Shown: piece after piece, positions 54,055 through 63,477 of the stretch | Numbering within the stretch: position 1 is the stretch's first letter | How the letters are laid out: each line of letters opens with the position of its first letter | Origin: Mycolicibacterium iranicum | GTDB taxonomy: Bacteria > Actinomycetota > Actinomycetes > Mycobacteriales > Mycobacteriaceae | DNA length: 64,000 bases | Direction of reading: 5' to 3' | NCBI RefSeq assembly: GCF_001650495.1 | Contig: NZ_LWCS01000001.1 | Coordinates: 62,001-126,000 of the forward strand | Notes under the pieces: generated by a model | Told to the model about the DNA's origin: nothing | Database searches by the model: none | What the model saw: the letters and a program-made list of their open reading frames with translations, nothing else | Program-made: the position numbers and the translations under genes

Positions 54055-54339
54055 CTAGAAAAGCTCTGTGAAATTGTCCGCGAGCGCCTCGTCGGTGACC
54101 TGGTAGCTGTCCCCCATGCCGCGGACGGCTTCACCCATGCTGGCAATGTCGCTGGCGATGTCCTCGGCGATCAGCCGCAGATGCACGCCGACCTGGCGGG
54201 ACGCCCATTGGGTCTCTGAGCCGGGTAGCCCGTCCCCCGCGGTCTCTGCCGTCGTGCCGATGTTGGTCGCGGCGATGGCCGCGGCTGCAGTGTCCACCTG
54301 AGCTGCGAACGCGCGCAACAAGTCCGGATTAACTAGCAC
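54055..54339 (-). CDS. EspC-like T7SS-associated protein
   Basis: 94 residues from GTG 54339 (MLVNPDLLRAFAAQVDTAAA), all-helical, with W45 in the turn region (SETQWASRQVG) and Y79-QVT-D83 near the C-terminus matching the T7SS export motif YxxxD/E. Length and layout fit the EspC (PF10824) family of ESX-associated proteins. First gene of a tight three-gene operon. The dyad GGTTC-N7-GAACC (54354-54370) lies in its 51-bp upstream gap after purQ. Confidence 0.75.
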   Translation of the reverse strand: MLVNPDLLRAFAAQVDTAAAAIAATNIGTTAETAGDGLPGSETQWASRQVGVHLRLIAEDIASDIASMGEAVRGMGDSYQVTDEALADNFTELF

Positions 54340-54390
54340 CTTGCCCCCATGTCGGTTCCAAACTCGAACCTAACATCGGCCGAAGGGTCG

Positions 54391-55062
54391 TCAGGACACC
54401 AAAACCGCGTCCAGCGCGGAGTAGAAGATGCCCAGTCCGTCGTCGGACGGACCGGTCAAAGCTTCGGTGGCGTGCTCGGGATGCGGCATCAGGCCGACGA
54501 CGCGCCCGTTTGCCGAACTGATGCCTGCGATGTCGCGCATCGATCCGTTGAGGTTCTCGCGGTACCGGAACACGACGCGCCCTTCGCCTTCGAGTTCATC
54601 GAGCACCTCTTCGCTCGCGACGTAGCGGCCCTCGCCGGACTTCAGCGGCACCAGCAGATCAGCGCCAACCTCATAGCGGGTCGTCCACGCAGAGGTATTC
54701 GACGCGACCTCCAGCCACGTGTCACGGCAGATGAAGTGCAGCCCGGCGTTGCGGGTCAACGCTCCGGGCAGCAGGCCTGCTTCGCAGAGAACTTGAAATC
54801 CGTTGCAGATCCCCAGCACCGGCATGCCTTTGCCTGCTGCTTCCACGACGGAGCCCATGACCGGGGCGAAGCGCGCAATGGCGCCTGCGCGCAGGTAGTC
54901 GCCGTAGGAGAACCCGCCGGGGACGATGACGGCGTCGACACTTTTGAGGTCGGCGTCAGCGTGCCACAGGTTCACGGCCTCCGCGCCGGCCAGCCGCACC
55001 GCGCGGGCTGCGTCGATGTCGTCGAGCGTGCCGGGGAATGTGATGACGCCCACTCGGGTCAC
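54391..55062 (-). CDS. purQ: Phosphoribosylformylglycinamidine synthase subunit PurQ
   Basis: 223-residue class I glutamine amidotransferase: nucleophile in [33 protein letters not shown] and the C-terminal His/Glu pair LMPHPEHAT. Supplies ammonia to PurL. GTG start overlaps the purS stop (GTGA). Confidence 0.96.
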   Translation of the reverse strand: MTRVGVITFPGTLDDIDAARAVRLAGAEAVNLWHADADLKSVDAVIVPGGFSYGDYLRAGAIARFAPVMGSVVEAAGKGMPVLGICNGFQVLCEAGLLPGALTRNAGLHFICRDTWLEVASNTSAWTTRYEVGADLLVPLKSGEGRYVASEEVLDELEGEGRVVFRYRENLNGSMRDIAGISSANGRVVGLMPHPEHATEALTGPSDDGLGIFYSALDAVLVS

Positions 55063-55301
55063 GAGGAGCCCTCCCGGCTGATCGTCCAGTCCTCGATCAC
55101 GGTGTTGGCGAGCAGGGATTCGGCGATCTCGGCGAGCTTCTCGTCGTCGACGTCGCCGTCGACCTCGAGCTCGAACCGCTTGCCCTGGCGGACATCTGAG
55201 ATGCCCTCGAAGCCCAGCCGGCCGAGCGCACCGACGATTGCCTGGCCCTGCGGATCCAGGATCTCCGTCTTCGGCATGACGTGTACCACCACTTTTGCCA
55301 C
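55059..55301 (-). CDS. purS: Phosphoribosylformylglycinamidine synthase subunit PurS
   Basis: 80 residues, GTG start, [39 protein letters not shown]. Small dimeric subunit that bridges PurQ and PurL. Coupled to purQ by 4-bp overlap. Confidence 0.95.
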   Translation of the reverse strand: MAKVVVHVMPKTEILDPQGQAIVGALGRLGFEGISDVRQGKRFELEVDGDVDDEKLAEIAESLLANTVIEDWTISREGSS

Positions 55302-55336
55302 GGCGTCACTCTACCTGCGGTGACGAGTCCGGCGCC

Positions 55337-56008
55337 TCACCGGCACGAGCCCAGGTAGGCCTCGCAGAGCGGGGCTGCCATCGCGTCGAACACCTCGGCG
55401 TCGGGTGCGACCCCGCGCCACTCGACGGTCGGCGGGACGGTGGACCACAGCGCCATCTCCACCAGGGAACTGCTGGCCGGATCGACGATCAGGTAGGTGT
55501 GCATGATGCGACGGCCGCCGTCACTGATGACCGCTGCGAGATCCATCGATGTGCTGGTGGTGACCGACGGTGACACCTCCGCTGCGGTCATCTGGCAGGT
55601 CGCCAGGGCCTTCCGGGCCCATTCCAGAGACTCCAGTGCGTCGCGGCCGCCGGTGACGGTGTCGCCGCGCCAGTGGATGACCTGAACGTGCAGGTTCCAC
55701 TGGCCGGGCGGGTTCGCCACGTCCGCGTGGGCTGCGACGGCGAAGTCACGGGAATCGGTGTCGCGGTCGGGGGTGGCGCACCACGACTCGAATTCGAATC
55801 GTGGCGTCGTGACGGGGACGGCGAGGCCGGCGAGGGTGGGCCAGCGGTAGATGCCGGCCAGCGGAATTGATCCGGATTCGATCCACGCCGAGTCAGGGAT
55901 CGTGTCGCACAGCGGCGGGCAGGCACCTGGCGAGGACTGCGCCAACCTGGGAGTGGCCACGAGCCCCGACACCACCATGGCCAGCGCGAACAACAATCGC
56001 ACGTACAC
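55337..56008 (-). CDS. Secreted protein of unknown function (Rv0787-like position)
   Basis: About 223 residues from GTG 56008; other GTGs at 56020, 56014 and 56002 and ATG 56056 are possible. Signal peptide VRLLFALAMVVSGLVATPRL, then a Cys-containing domain (ACPPLCD, FESWCATPDRD, LATCQMTAAEV, LCEAYLGSCR) with several likely disulfides, and the lipocalin/ATLF-like strand pattern HTYLIVDPASSSLVEMALWS. Resembles actinobacterial secreted proteins without assigned activity. Upstream of purS on the same strand, 35 bp apart. Confidence 0.7.
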   Translation of the reverse strand: MYVRLLFALAMVVSGLVATPRLAQSSPGACPPLCDTIPDSAWIESGSIPLAGIYRWPTLAGLAVPVTTPRFEFESWCATPDRDTDSRDFAVAAHADVANPPGQWNLHVQVIHWRGDTVTGGRDALESLEWARKALATCQMTAAEVSPSVTTSTSMDLAAVISDGGRRIMHTYLIVDPASSSLVEMALWSTVPPTVEWRGVAPDAEVFDAMAAPLCEAYLGSCR

Positions 56009-56045
56009 CTGCACCCCCACATGCCGCTGCGGCCACAATATAGGG

Positions 56046-56699
56046 ATGCGGCTCACACATTTCGGTCATTCCTGCCTCCTGGCGAGCTTCGACAACGGTC
56101 CGGGTGACGCCACCACCCTGCTTTTCGATCCGGGCACCTTCTCGCACGGCTTCGAAGGTGTCACCGGTCTGACCGCAATCCTCATCACCCATCAGCACCC
56201 CGACCACGCCGACACCGAGCGATTGCCCGCGCTCGTCGAGGCCAATCCGCAGGCTGCCCTGTATGCCGATCCGCAGACAGCAGCTCAGTTGGGCGGTGCG
56301 TGGCAGGCGGTCCATGTGGGCGAGGAGCTGTCGATCGGACACCTGACGGTGCGCGGCGCGGGTGGAAGGCACGCGGTGATCCATCCGGAAATCCCTGTGA
56401 TCGACAACATTTCGTATCTCGTCGGCGATGGCGAGCATCCGGCGAAGCTGATGCATCCCGGCGATGCGCTGTTCGTCCCCGGCGAGCCGGTCGACGTCCT
56501 TGCGACTCCGGCGGCCGCCCCGTGGATGAAGATATCCGAGGCCGTCGACTACCTCCGGGCGGTCGCGCCGACGCATGCGGTGCCGATTCATCAGGCGATC
56601 ATCGACCCCGTCGGCAGGCCGATCTTCTACGGCCGCTTGACTGAGATGACCGACACCGACTTCCGGGTGCTCGAACAGGAAAGCGCCACCGAGTTCTAG
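56046..56699 (+). CDS. MBL-fold metal-dependent hydrolase (UlaG-like)
   Basis: 217 residues from ATG 56046: MRLTHFGHSCLLASFDNGPG, metal motif THQHPDHADTERLP, GRHAVIHPEIPVIDN and MHPGDALFVPG. This short family (UlaG-like/YtkL) contains metal-dependent hydrolases of unknown physiological substrate. Divergent from the secreted-protein gene, whose start region is only 37 bp away. Ends at a long inverted repeat shared with the convergent flavoprotein gene. Confidence 0.87.
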   Translation: MRLTHFGHSCLLASFDNGPGDATTLLFDPGTFSHGFEGVTGLTAILITHQHPDHADTERLPALVEANPQAALYADPQTAAQLGGAWQAVHVGEELSIGHLTVRGAGGRHAVIHPEIPVIDNISYLVGDGEHPAKLMHPGDALFVPGEPVDVLATPAAAPWMKISEAVDYLRAVAPTHAVPIHQAIIDPVGRPIFYGRLTEMTDTDFRVLEQESATEF

Positions 56700-56701
56700 C
56701 C

Positions 56702-56761
56702 GCGAGCAGACGCAAACTCGCACGGATCCCGGGCGTGTCGTGCGAGTTTGTGTCTGCTCGC
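56702..56761. terminator. 22-bp inverted repeat, bidirectional terminator
   Basis: GCGAGCAGACGCAAACTCGC... (56702-56723) pairs with 56740-56761 over 22 bp with one G-U. It fills the gap between two convergent genes. The sequence resembles a repeat family seen widely in mycobacterial intergenic regions (recalled, not searched). Confidence 0.75.
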
Positions 56762-56776
56762 CGCACCCTCTACGGC

Positions 56777-58414
56777 CTAGCCCACCGCTTTGGCCGCAGC
56801 GCGGCCCGCCGCGCGACCCGAGAAGACGCAGCCGCCGAGAAACGTCCCCTCCAGCGACCGGTACCCGTGCACTCCCCCGCCGCCGAACCCGGCAGCCTCG
56901 CCGGCGGCGTACAGCCCGGGCAGCACCGTCCCATCCCCCCGCAGCGCCCGCCCGTCCAGATCGGTCTCGATGCCGCCCAACGACTTTCGCGTCAAGATGT
57001 GCAGCTTCACCGCGATCAGCGGGCCGGCCTTGGGGTCAGTGATCCGGTGCGGGGCGACGACGCGGCTGAGCCGGTCGCCGACGTAGCCGCGCGCCGCGCG
57101 GATCGCCGTGATCTGTCCGTCCTTGGTGAACTTGTTGGCCACCTCGCGATCACGGGCGGTGACCTCGGCTTCGACGACGTCGAAATCGAGCGGCACGACG
57201 TCGGGCACGCCGTTCATCTTCGACACCAGTTCGCGCAGCGTGGTCGCGCTGACGAAGTCCACGCCCTTGTCGACGAAGGCGTGCACCGGCACGGGACCCT
57301 TGCGGCTGCGCTCCAGCACGGCCCGGATGCTACGGCCGGTCAGGTCGGGGTTCTGTTCCTGCCCCGACAGGCCAAACTCTTTGGCGACGATGCGGGCGTT
57401 TAGCACGAACCACGTGTAGTCCTGGCCGGTCCGGGCGATGTACTCCAAGGTGCCGAGCGTGTCGAATCCCGGGTAGAGCGGCACCGGCAGGCGTTTGCCG
57501 TGCGCGTCGAGCCACAAGGACGACGGGCCCGGCAGAATCCGGATGCCGTGGTGCGCCCAGATCGGGTCGTAGTTGGTGATGCCCTCGGTGTAGTGCCACA
57601 TCCGGTCCTTGTTGATGACGTTCGCGCCGGCGGTCTCCGAGATCTCCAGCATGCGGCCGTCCACATGGGCGGGCACGCCACTGAGCAGCTGTTCGGGGAC
57701 GCGACCCATACGCTCGGGCCAGTACTTGCGGACCAGGTCATGGTTGCCGCCGATGCCGCCGCTGGCGACGATCACCGCTTGAGCGCGAAATTCGAACTCA
57801 CCCACAGCATTTCGCGATGAGGGTGCGCCCCGCACCGCGGTCGAGGGTTCCAGCACCGCGCCGCGCACACCGGTGACCGCTCCGTCGTCGACGAGCACTT
57901 CATCGACGCGGTGGCGGTGCGCGAACCCCACCAGTGGATTACCGAGTAGCCTGCGCGCGAAGATGTCGACCAGTGCGGGGCCGGTGCCCCAGGTGATGTG
58001 GAATCGCGGCACCGAGTTGCCGTGCCCGTTCGCGTCGTAGCCGCCCCGCTCGGCCCACCCGACCAGGGCAAAAGTCTGCAGTCCGCGGTCGCGGAGCCAG
58101 CTGCGCTTCTCCCCCGCCGCGAAATCGACGTAGGCAAGCGCCCATTGCCGCGGCCAGTGGTCTTCCGGACGGTCGAAGCCGGCGGAGCCCATCCAATCCT
58201 GCAGGGCCAGTTCGTGACTGTCTCGGATGCCCCAGCGCCGCTGTTCGGGACTGTCGACGAAGAACAGGCCACCGAACGACCAGAACGCCTGTCCGCCGAC
58301 GTTGGCCTCGTTCTCCTGGTCGACGATGAGGACCTTGCGGCCACGTTCGACGAGTTCGCAGGCCGCAACCAGCCCGGCCAGTCCGGCGCCCACGACGATG
58401 ACATCAGCGTCCAT
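56777..58414 (-). CDS. FAD-binding dehydrogenase (fumarate reductase/KstD-like)
   Basis: 545 residues. FAD motif VIVVGAGLAGLVAACELVER, second FAD block TVLPGLYAAGEAAGFGGGGVHG and substrate-side RSLEGTFLGGCVFSGRAAG. Groups with 3-ketosteroid dehydrogenase and fumarate-reductase flavoproteins but the substrate is unassigned; position matches Rv0785. Flanked by the DUF2334 gene upstream on the same strand. Confidence 0.88.
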   Translation of the reverse strand: MDADVIVVGAGLAGLVAACELVERGRKVLIVDQENEANVGGQAFWSFGGLFFVDSPEQRRWGIRDSHELALQDWMGSAGFDRPEDHWPRQWALAYVDFAAGEKRSWLRDRGLQTFALVGWAERGGYDANGHGNSVPRFHITWGTGPALVDIFARRLLGNPLVGFAHRHRVDEVLVDDGAVTGVRGAVLEPSTAVRGAPSSRNAVGEFEFRAQAVIVASGGIGGNHDLVRKYWPERMGRVPEQLLSGVPAHVDGRMLEISETAGANVINKDRMWHYTEGITNYDPIWAHHGIRILPGPSSLWLDAHGKRLPVPLYPGFDTLGTLEYIARTGQDYTWFVLNARIVAKEFGLSGQEQNPDLTGRSIRAVLERSRKGPVPVHAFVDKGVDFVSATTLRELVSKMNGVPDVVPLDFDVVEAEVTARDREVANKFTKDGQITAIRAARGYVGDRLSRVVAPHRITDPKAGPLIAVKLHILTRKSLGGIETDLDGRALRGDGTVLPGLYAAGEAAGFGGGGVHGYRSLEGTFLGGCVFSGRAAGRAAAKAVG

Positions 58415-58451
58415 GACGCCAATCTAGACGCCGAGGTATCGGCGGATGCGG

Positions 58452-59156
58452 CTATGCGGCGTCAGTCAGCGCCGGAAGGGGCTTCCATTCGTAGACGGTC
58501 GGCGCGCAGCCGTGCATGAGCGACAGATCGACCGCGTCGAGCATCGCCTGCCGCGGCCCCGACTTGCGCAGGTGCCGCGCCGCCACCGCCACTCGGACGA
58601 TGCCGTCACGGCGCGCGGTGCGCTCGGCGGACATCACCAGGGTCCGGCACCACCACGGCTCGGTCAGGAATCCTTCGCCGATGCCGAGCACCCGTCCACG
58701 CTCTGTCTCCCGCCGAACAAGGTCGGTGATCCCGCTGAGACCGGCGACCAACCGGAAGCCGTTGCGGGGCAGTGCAGTCATTGTGCCCTGGGAGACGTTC
58801 CAGCCCGGTGCGGCGAAGAGCCGGGTCCGCAGACCGAGGTACTCGAGCGTGCGGTCGGCGGCCATGAGCCGCAGATTGGCCTCGTGCGCGGGCAGAGTCG
58901 CGAATTCAGGGCGGCGTGTCTTGGTGGCTGCCTCGTCGAAGCCGTGCAGCACGATCGCATCGCCGTCGACCCGTTGATCGACGAGCCAGTCGACCGTCTG
59001 GGAGTCGCGATCCAGTCGGTATCCGTCCTTGAGCCGGGGCGCGACCAGGAAGGACGCGGGAACCCCACGATCCTCCAGCTGGGTGCGGAAGGCGACGACA
59101 TCGGCGAGCGTGCGGTCGCTGATCCCGGAAATCGAGACGATCAGTTGTCCTGCCAC
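58452..59156 (-). CDS. DUF2334 (polysaccharide-deacetylase-like) protein
   Basis: 234 residues from GTG 59156: LIVSISGISDRTLADVVAFR, FLVAPRLKDGY, IVLHGFDEAA and LFAAPGWNVSQGTM, which follow the NodB-like barrel of DUF2334. The usual metal triad is partly visible (D14-type Asp, H in LHGF). Could act on cell-wall sugars, but no signal peptide is present. Matches Rv0784. Confidence 0.8.
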   Translation of the reverse strand: MAGQLIVSISGISDRTLADVVAFRTQLEDRGVPASFLVAPRLKDGYRLDRDSQTVDWLVDQRVDGDAIVLHGFDEAATKTRRPEFATLPAHEANLRLMAADRTLEYLGLRTRLFAAPGWNVSQGTMTALPRNGFRLVAGLSGITDLVRRETERGRVLGIGEGFLTEPWWCRTLVMSAERTARRDGIVRVAVAARHLRKSGPRQAMLDAVDLSLMHGCAPTVYEWKPLPALTDAA

Positions 59157-59223
59157 GTCCGCAGTGTCGCAACGTCAGGTGTCCTGATGGTGGACAACAC
59201 TCCGCGCCCAGGTGTCCGTCGGG

Positions 59224-59712
59224 CTATCGCGGCAAGACGTCCTCAATGGCGGAAATCACCTCGGGGTCGTCGGGAACGGTGCGCGGACGAAACCGCTTGA
59301 CCACGTTTCCGTCGGGTGCGACCAGGAATTTCTCGAAGTTCCACTGCACGTCTCCGGATTCACCGGAGTCATCGGCCACCCGGGTCAACTCGGCGTACAG
59401 CGGATGGCGGCCGGCACCGTTGACGTCGGTCTTCTCCAGGAGCGGGAACGTCACCCCGTAATTGCTGGAGCAGAACGTCTGGATCTCCTCCGCAGTGCCC
59501 GGCTCCTGACCCATGAATTGATTGCACGGCACTCCGACCACCGTGAGCCCCCGGTCGCGGTAGTCCGTAGCCAGCTGCTCCAGGGCGCTGTACTGCGGTG
59601 TCAGCCCGCACTTCGACGCGACGTTCACGATCAGCACTGCGCCGTCGGCCAATTCGGCCAGTGTCGTGGACCGGCCGTCGAGTGTGGTGAGCGGGATCTC
59701 GGTGAGGGTCAT
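59224..59712 (-). CDS. Glutathione peroxidase family (thiol peroxidase)
   Basis: 162 residues: NVASKCGLTPQYSALEQL with peroxidatic Cys, GVPCNQFMGQEPG with Gln and a second Cys, and WNFEKFLV with the catalytic Trp/Asn. Non-seleno bacterial type, most likely reduced by thioredoxin, since mycobacteria lack glutathione. 10 bp downstream of a TetR gene on the same strand, so probably co-regulated. Confidence 0.92.
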   Translation of the reverse strand: MTLTEIPLTTLDGRSTTLAELADGAVLIVNVASKCGLTPQYSALEQLATDYRDRGLTVVGVPCNQFMGQEPGTAEEIQTFCSSNYGVTFPLLEKTDVNGAGRHPLYAELTRVADDSGESGDVQWNFEKFLVAPDGNVVKRFRPRTVPDDPEVISAIEDVLPR

Positions 59713-59722
59713 TGCGCGAACG

Positions 59723-60304
59723 CTACTCGTCGCCCCCGGGCTCGATCGGACCCGGTGTGAAAAGCATGCGGGCCACGCGCCGGGCGGTGTCGACGGCGTC
59801 CATGTCGGTGTCGATTACGTCGTTGAGCCACAGCATCGCGAACCCATGCACCAGAGACCAGGCCGCGAGCCCGGCGGCCTGGGGATCCTCCTTCGCGCGC
59901 GCGTCGTCGAGTGTGCCGACGCCCGAGGCCAGCTCGGCGCCCGCGGCCGCCTCGGCGGCGACCAGTTCCGGATCGTCGGGATTGACGAGCGAGCGGTCGA
60001 ACATCACCTCGTAGTGCCCTGGGTTTTCCACGGCAAACCGCACGTATGCCAATGCGGCATCGAGGAATTCGGGCCGCGACTCGGCGAGCGCGGATGCGAG
60101 CATCCGCCATCCCTGCGCGGCGAGCGCACTGAACAACCCGCGCCGGTCGGTGAAGTGGTGCGCCGGTGCGGCGTGGGAAACACCTGCGACACGGGCCAAT
60201 TCCCGCAGCGAGACGCCGTCGGCTCCGCGTTCTGCGACCAGGAGCGCCGCCTGCGCCAGGATCACGGCCTTCAGGTCGCCGTGGTGGTAAGAACCCCTGG
60301 TCAT
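59723..60304 (-). CDS. TetR family transcriptional regulator
   Basis: 193 residues. HTH: GSYHHGDLKAVILAQAALLV, VSLRELARVAGVSHAAPAHHF, a TetR subgroup with WHG/TetR_C_33-like ligand domain (AWSLVHGFAMLWL). Cotranscribed with the peroxidase downstream. It begins 15 bp after ptrB ends, so it may also be read from that unit. Confidence 0.87.
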   Translation of the reverse strand: MTRGSYHHGDLKAVILAQAALLVAERGADGVSLRELARVAGVSHAAPAHHFTDRRGLFSALAAQGWRMLASALAESRPEFLDAALAYVRFAVENPGHYEVMFDRSLVNPDDPELVAAEAAAGAELASGVGTLDDARAKEDPQAAGLAAWSLVHGFAMLWLNDVIDTDMDAVDTARRVARMLFTPGPIEPGGDE

Positions 60305-60319
60305 GATGCGTCCCTACGG

Positions 60320-62440
60320 TCAGCCGGGTAGTTCGGCTTTCGCGATATCGAGCAGCCACGCGTACTGGAACGCGGTTTCCTTCCACCGCTCGTAGCGTCC
60401 GCTGATTCCACCGTGTCCGGCGTTCATCTCTGTCTTGAGCAGCACCTTGGCCGATTCGCCGGCCGGGTCGGATTGCGCGTAGCGCAGAGCGGCAACCCAT
60501 TTCGCGGGCTCGACGTAATACACCCTGGTGTCGTTGAGTGAGGTCATCGCCAGGATCGCCGGGTAGTCCTTGCTCTCCACGTTCTCGTACGGCGAGTACG
60601 ACTTCATGTAGCGGTAGACCTCAGGGTCCGCCAGCGGGTTACCCCACTCATCCCATTCGGTCACTGTCAGCGGTAGGGAAGGATCAAGGATCGTGGTGAG
60701 CGGATCGACGAACGGCACCGTGGCGAGGATGCCGGCGAACAGATCCGGCGCCATGTTGGCCACCGCCCCCATCAACAGTCCCCCCGCGCTGCCGCCGTAG
60801 GCCACCATGTTCTCGGGTCTGGTGACGTCGGTCCCGACGAGATGGCTTCCGACGGAGATGAAGTCGGTGAAAGTGTTGCGCTTCTCCAGCATCTTGCCGT
60901 GCTCGTACCATGGCCGGCCGAGTTCGCCGCCGCCGCGCACGTGAGCGATGGCGAAGATCATCCCGCGGTCCAGCAGCGAGAGCCGTGCGATCGAGAACCG
61001 GGGATCCTCACAGGATTCGTAGGCGCCGTACCCGTAGAGCAGGACCGGCGCCGGGTAGCGAAGGCCTGCCCGGTGGATGACCGAGATCGGCACGCGGGCA
61101 CCGTCTGACGCGACGGCCCAGTCGCGCCGCTCGACATAGTCCTCGGGTCGGTAGTCACCCAGCACGGGCTGCTCTCGCAGGAGTGTGCGTTCACCGGTCG
61201 CCAGGTCGAGATCGTAGATACGGACCGGGGTGACGAACGACGTCGCGCCGATCCGCATCTTCGGCGCACTCCAGTTCGGATTGGCCGACAGGCCGACCGA
61301 CATCAGCTCCGAGTCGAATGTGATGTCCTGCGCCTCACCGTATCCGGCGTCGAGAACTGGCCACAGCTGGATGCGCGGCAACGCATCCTTGCGGTAGCTC
61401 AGAACCAGGTGGCCGGCGAACGCGTCGATAGCATCGAGGCGCACGTCCCCGCGGTGTCCGATCAGTGTGCGGGTGTCGGTGGGATCGCCGACAGGCGCCT
61501 CGACGAGGGTGAAGTTCTCGGCGCCGTCGTTGTGCAGGATGAGGAACCGGTCCTCCCCTCCGACGACGGCGTGCTCGATCGAATACTCGACCGACTCCCT
61601 TCGCGGCCAGACGACGTCGAATTCCGCCTGAGGATCAGCTGCGTCCGCATAGCGCAGTTCCGACGTCACCGCGCTACCCGCGGCGATGATGACGTACTTG
61701 TTGCTGCGGGTGCGCCCTACGCCGATCCAATAACGTTCGTCGGCCTCGTGGTAGACCCGCTCGGCGGGCAACCCGGATCCGAGACGGTGTCGCCACACCG
61801 TGTCGGGGCGCCAGGCGTCGTCGACGGTGACGTAATAGATGGTGTTGTTGTCCGCGGCCCAGGTCGCTCCGGCGCCGATGCCGACGATCTCGTCGCCGTA
61901 GCGCTCGCCGGTACGAAGATCCTTGAAGCGCAGCGTGTATCGCTCGTCGCCCTTGACGTCGACCGAGTACGCGAGGATGTTGCCGTCCACGCTGACGCTC
62001 GCGGCTCCCAGCGAGAAGAAGTCGTGCCCCTCGGCTTCGACGTTCTCGTCGAGGAGCACCTGCTCGCCGGGGATTTCGGTGTTCTCGTCGAGCTGCGGCG
62101 GGTTCCAGTCGTCGGGATCAGCGACGGGACAACGGCATTGCACGCCGTACTGCTTGCCCTGGAAGCTGCGGCCGTAGTACCACCAGTCGCCGCGACGGGT
62201 GGGGACCGACAGATCGGTTTCCTTGGTGCGAGCCTTGATCTCGTCGAAGATCTTCTGCCGCAGTGGAGCAAGGCCTTCCGTCACGTGCTCGGTGAAGGTG
62301 TTCTCCGCCTCGAGGTAGTCGAGGACGTCCTTGCTCTCTTTGTCACGCAGCCACTCGTACGGGTCGATGAAGACGTCCCCATGGTGCTCCCGGCGGGTTT
62401 CGACCCGCTTCGCGACGGGTGCCTTCATGTCGCCGCTCAC
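60320..62440 (-). CDS. ptrB: S9 prolyl oligopeptidase / oligopeptidase B
   Basis: 706 residues from GTG 62440, which overlaps the purC stop as GTGA; ATG 62428 is an alternative. N-terminal beta-propeller, C-terminal hydrolase with nucleophile in [16 protein letters not shown], Asp in [13 protein letters not shown] and His in [12 protein letters not shown]. Cleaves after basic residues in peptides. One intact gene here, whereas M. tuberculosis has ptrBa/ptrBb as two pieces (recalled). Confidence 0.93.
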   Translation of the reverse strand: MSGDMKAPVAKRVETRREHHGDVFIDPYEWLRDKESKDVLDYLEAENTFTEHVTEGLAPLRQKIFDEIKARTKETDLSVPTRRGDWWYYGRSFQGKQYGVQCRCPVADPDDWNPPQLDENTEIPGEQVLLDENVEAEGHDFFSLGAASVSVDGNILAYSVDVKGDERYTLRFKDLRTGERYGDEIVGIGAGATWAADNNTIYYVTVDDAWRPDTVWRHRLGSGLPAERVYHEADERYWIGVGRTRSNKYVIIAAGSAVTSELRYADAADPQAEFDVVWPRRESVEYSIEHAVVGGEDRFLILHNDGAENFTLVEAPVGDPTDTRTLIGHRGDVRLDAIDAFAGHLVLSYRKDALPRIQLWPVLDAGYGEAQDITFDSELMSVGLSANPNWSAPKMRIGATSFVTPVRIYDLDLATGERTLLREQPVLGDYRPEDYVERRDWAVASDGARVPISVIHRAGLRYPAPVLLYGYGAYESCEDPRFSIARLSLLDRGMIFAIAHVRGGGELGRPWYEHGKMLEKRNTFTDFISVGSHLVGTDVTRPENMVAYGGSAGGLLMGAVANMAPDLFAGILATVPFVDPLTTILDPSLPLTVTEWDEWGNPLADPEVYRYMKSYSPYENVESKDYPAILAMTSLNDTRVYYVEPAKWVAALRYAQSDPAGESAKVLLKTEMNAGHGGISGRYERWKETAFQYAWLLDIAKAELPG

Positions 62441-63330
62441 GCGGTGCCTCCGATCCAGTCGTCGAACTTCAGTCCCGAAATACGTTCGTAAGCTTCGATG
62501 TAGCGCGCCCTGGTGGATTGGACGATCTCTGTCGGCAGCGGAGGCGGCGGCTGGTCGCCGTGCCGGTCCCACCCGGACTCCTGGCTCGTCAGCCAGTTGC
62601 GCACGAACTGCTTGTCGAAGCTGTTCTGCACCTGCCCCACGACGTAGTCGTCGGCGCGCCAGTAGCGCGACGAGTCCGGCGTGAACACCTCGTCAGCCAG
62701 CGTGAATTCACCACTTGCGTCGACGCCGAACTCGAATTTCGTGTCGGCGACGATGATGCCTTTGGTCAGTGCATGGTCGGCGCCCTGAATGTAGGTCGCC
62801 AACGTGAGGTCACGCAGCCGCGCTGCGCGGTCGGCGCCGATCAGGTCGACGACGTCGTCGAAAGTGATGTTGACGTCGTGCTCACCCAGGTCGGCTTTGG
62901 TGGCAGGGGTGAACAGGGGTTCGTCGAATTTGCTGGCCTCCATCAGGCCGGTCGGCAGCGGAATTCCGCAGACCGTGCCCGTCTTCTGGTAGTCGAGCAG
63001 CCCGGAACCGGTGAGGTAGCCCCGCGCGACCGCCTCGACGGGCAGCATCTCGAGCTGCTTGACCACCAGTGCGCGGCCCAGCACGTCCTGGGGGATGCGT
63101 TCGTCGTCAGGCGGTCCGGCGAGATGATTGGGTGCGTCGATGAGGCCGAAGAAGAACACGCTCATCGCCGTGAGGACCCGCCCCTTGTCCGGGATCAGCG
63201 AGTCGAGGACATAGTCGTAGGCCGAGATGCGATCCGAAGCGACGAACAACAGGTGCCCGTCATCGATGCGATACAGCTCACGAACCTTGCCGCTGGCCAG
63301 ATGCTGGTAGTCGGACAGAGCGGGACGCAT
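62437..63330 (-). CDS. purC: Phosphoribosylaminoimidazole-succinocarboxamide synthase PurC
   Basis: 297 residues: [51 protein letters not shown] and [11 protein letters not shown]. Joins CAIR and aspartate in purine synthesis. Coupled to ptrB by 4-bp overlap. Matches Rv0780. Confidence 0.96.
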   Translation of the reverse strand: MRPALSDYQHLASGKVRELYRIDDGHLLFVASDRISAYDYVLDSLIPDKGRVLTAMSVFFFGLIDAPNHLAGPPDDERIPQDVLGRALVVKQLEMLPVEAVARGYLTGSGLLDYQKTGTVCGIPLPTGLMEASKFDEPLFTPATKADLGEHDVNITFDDVVDLIGADRAARLRDLTLATYIQGADHALTKGIIVADTKFEFGVDASGEFTLADEVFTPDSSRYWRADDYVVGQVQNSFDKQFVRNWLTSQESGWDRHGDQPPPPLPTEIVQSTRARYIEAYERISGLKFDDWIGGTA

Positions 63331-63371
63331 CGGGCCAGCCTATCGGTCCTTCGGTAGCCGCATGTGTGGCC

Positions 63372-63471
63372 GGGGAATGCGGACACGGGCGAGCGAAGCG
63401 ACGGGGAATGCGGACACGGGCGAGCGAAGCGACGGGGAATGCACACAGGGGCGAGCGAAGCGACGGGGAGG
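63372..63471 (+). repeat. Three tandem 31-bp repeats
   Basis: Units start at 63372, 63403 and 63434, each GGGGAATGCG... with GGGCGAGCGAAGCGAC at the end; a fourth partial unit (GGGGAGG, 63465-63471) provides the ribosome-binding site of the next gene. No spacers, so not CRISPR. Confidence 0.85.
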
Positions 63472-63477
63472 CATGCT

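Noticed and set aside
63372..63471. CRISPR-like array
   Set aside because: Repeats abut without spacers and no cas genes are present.
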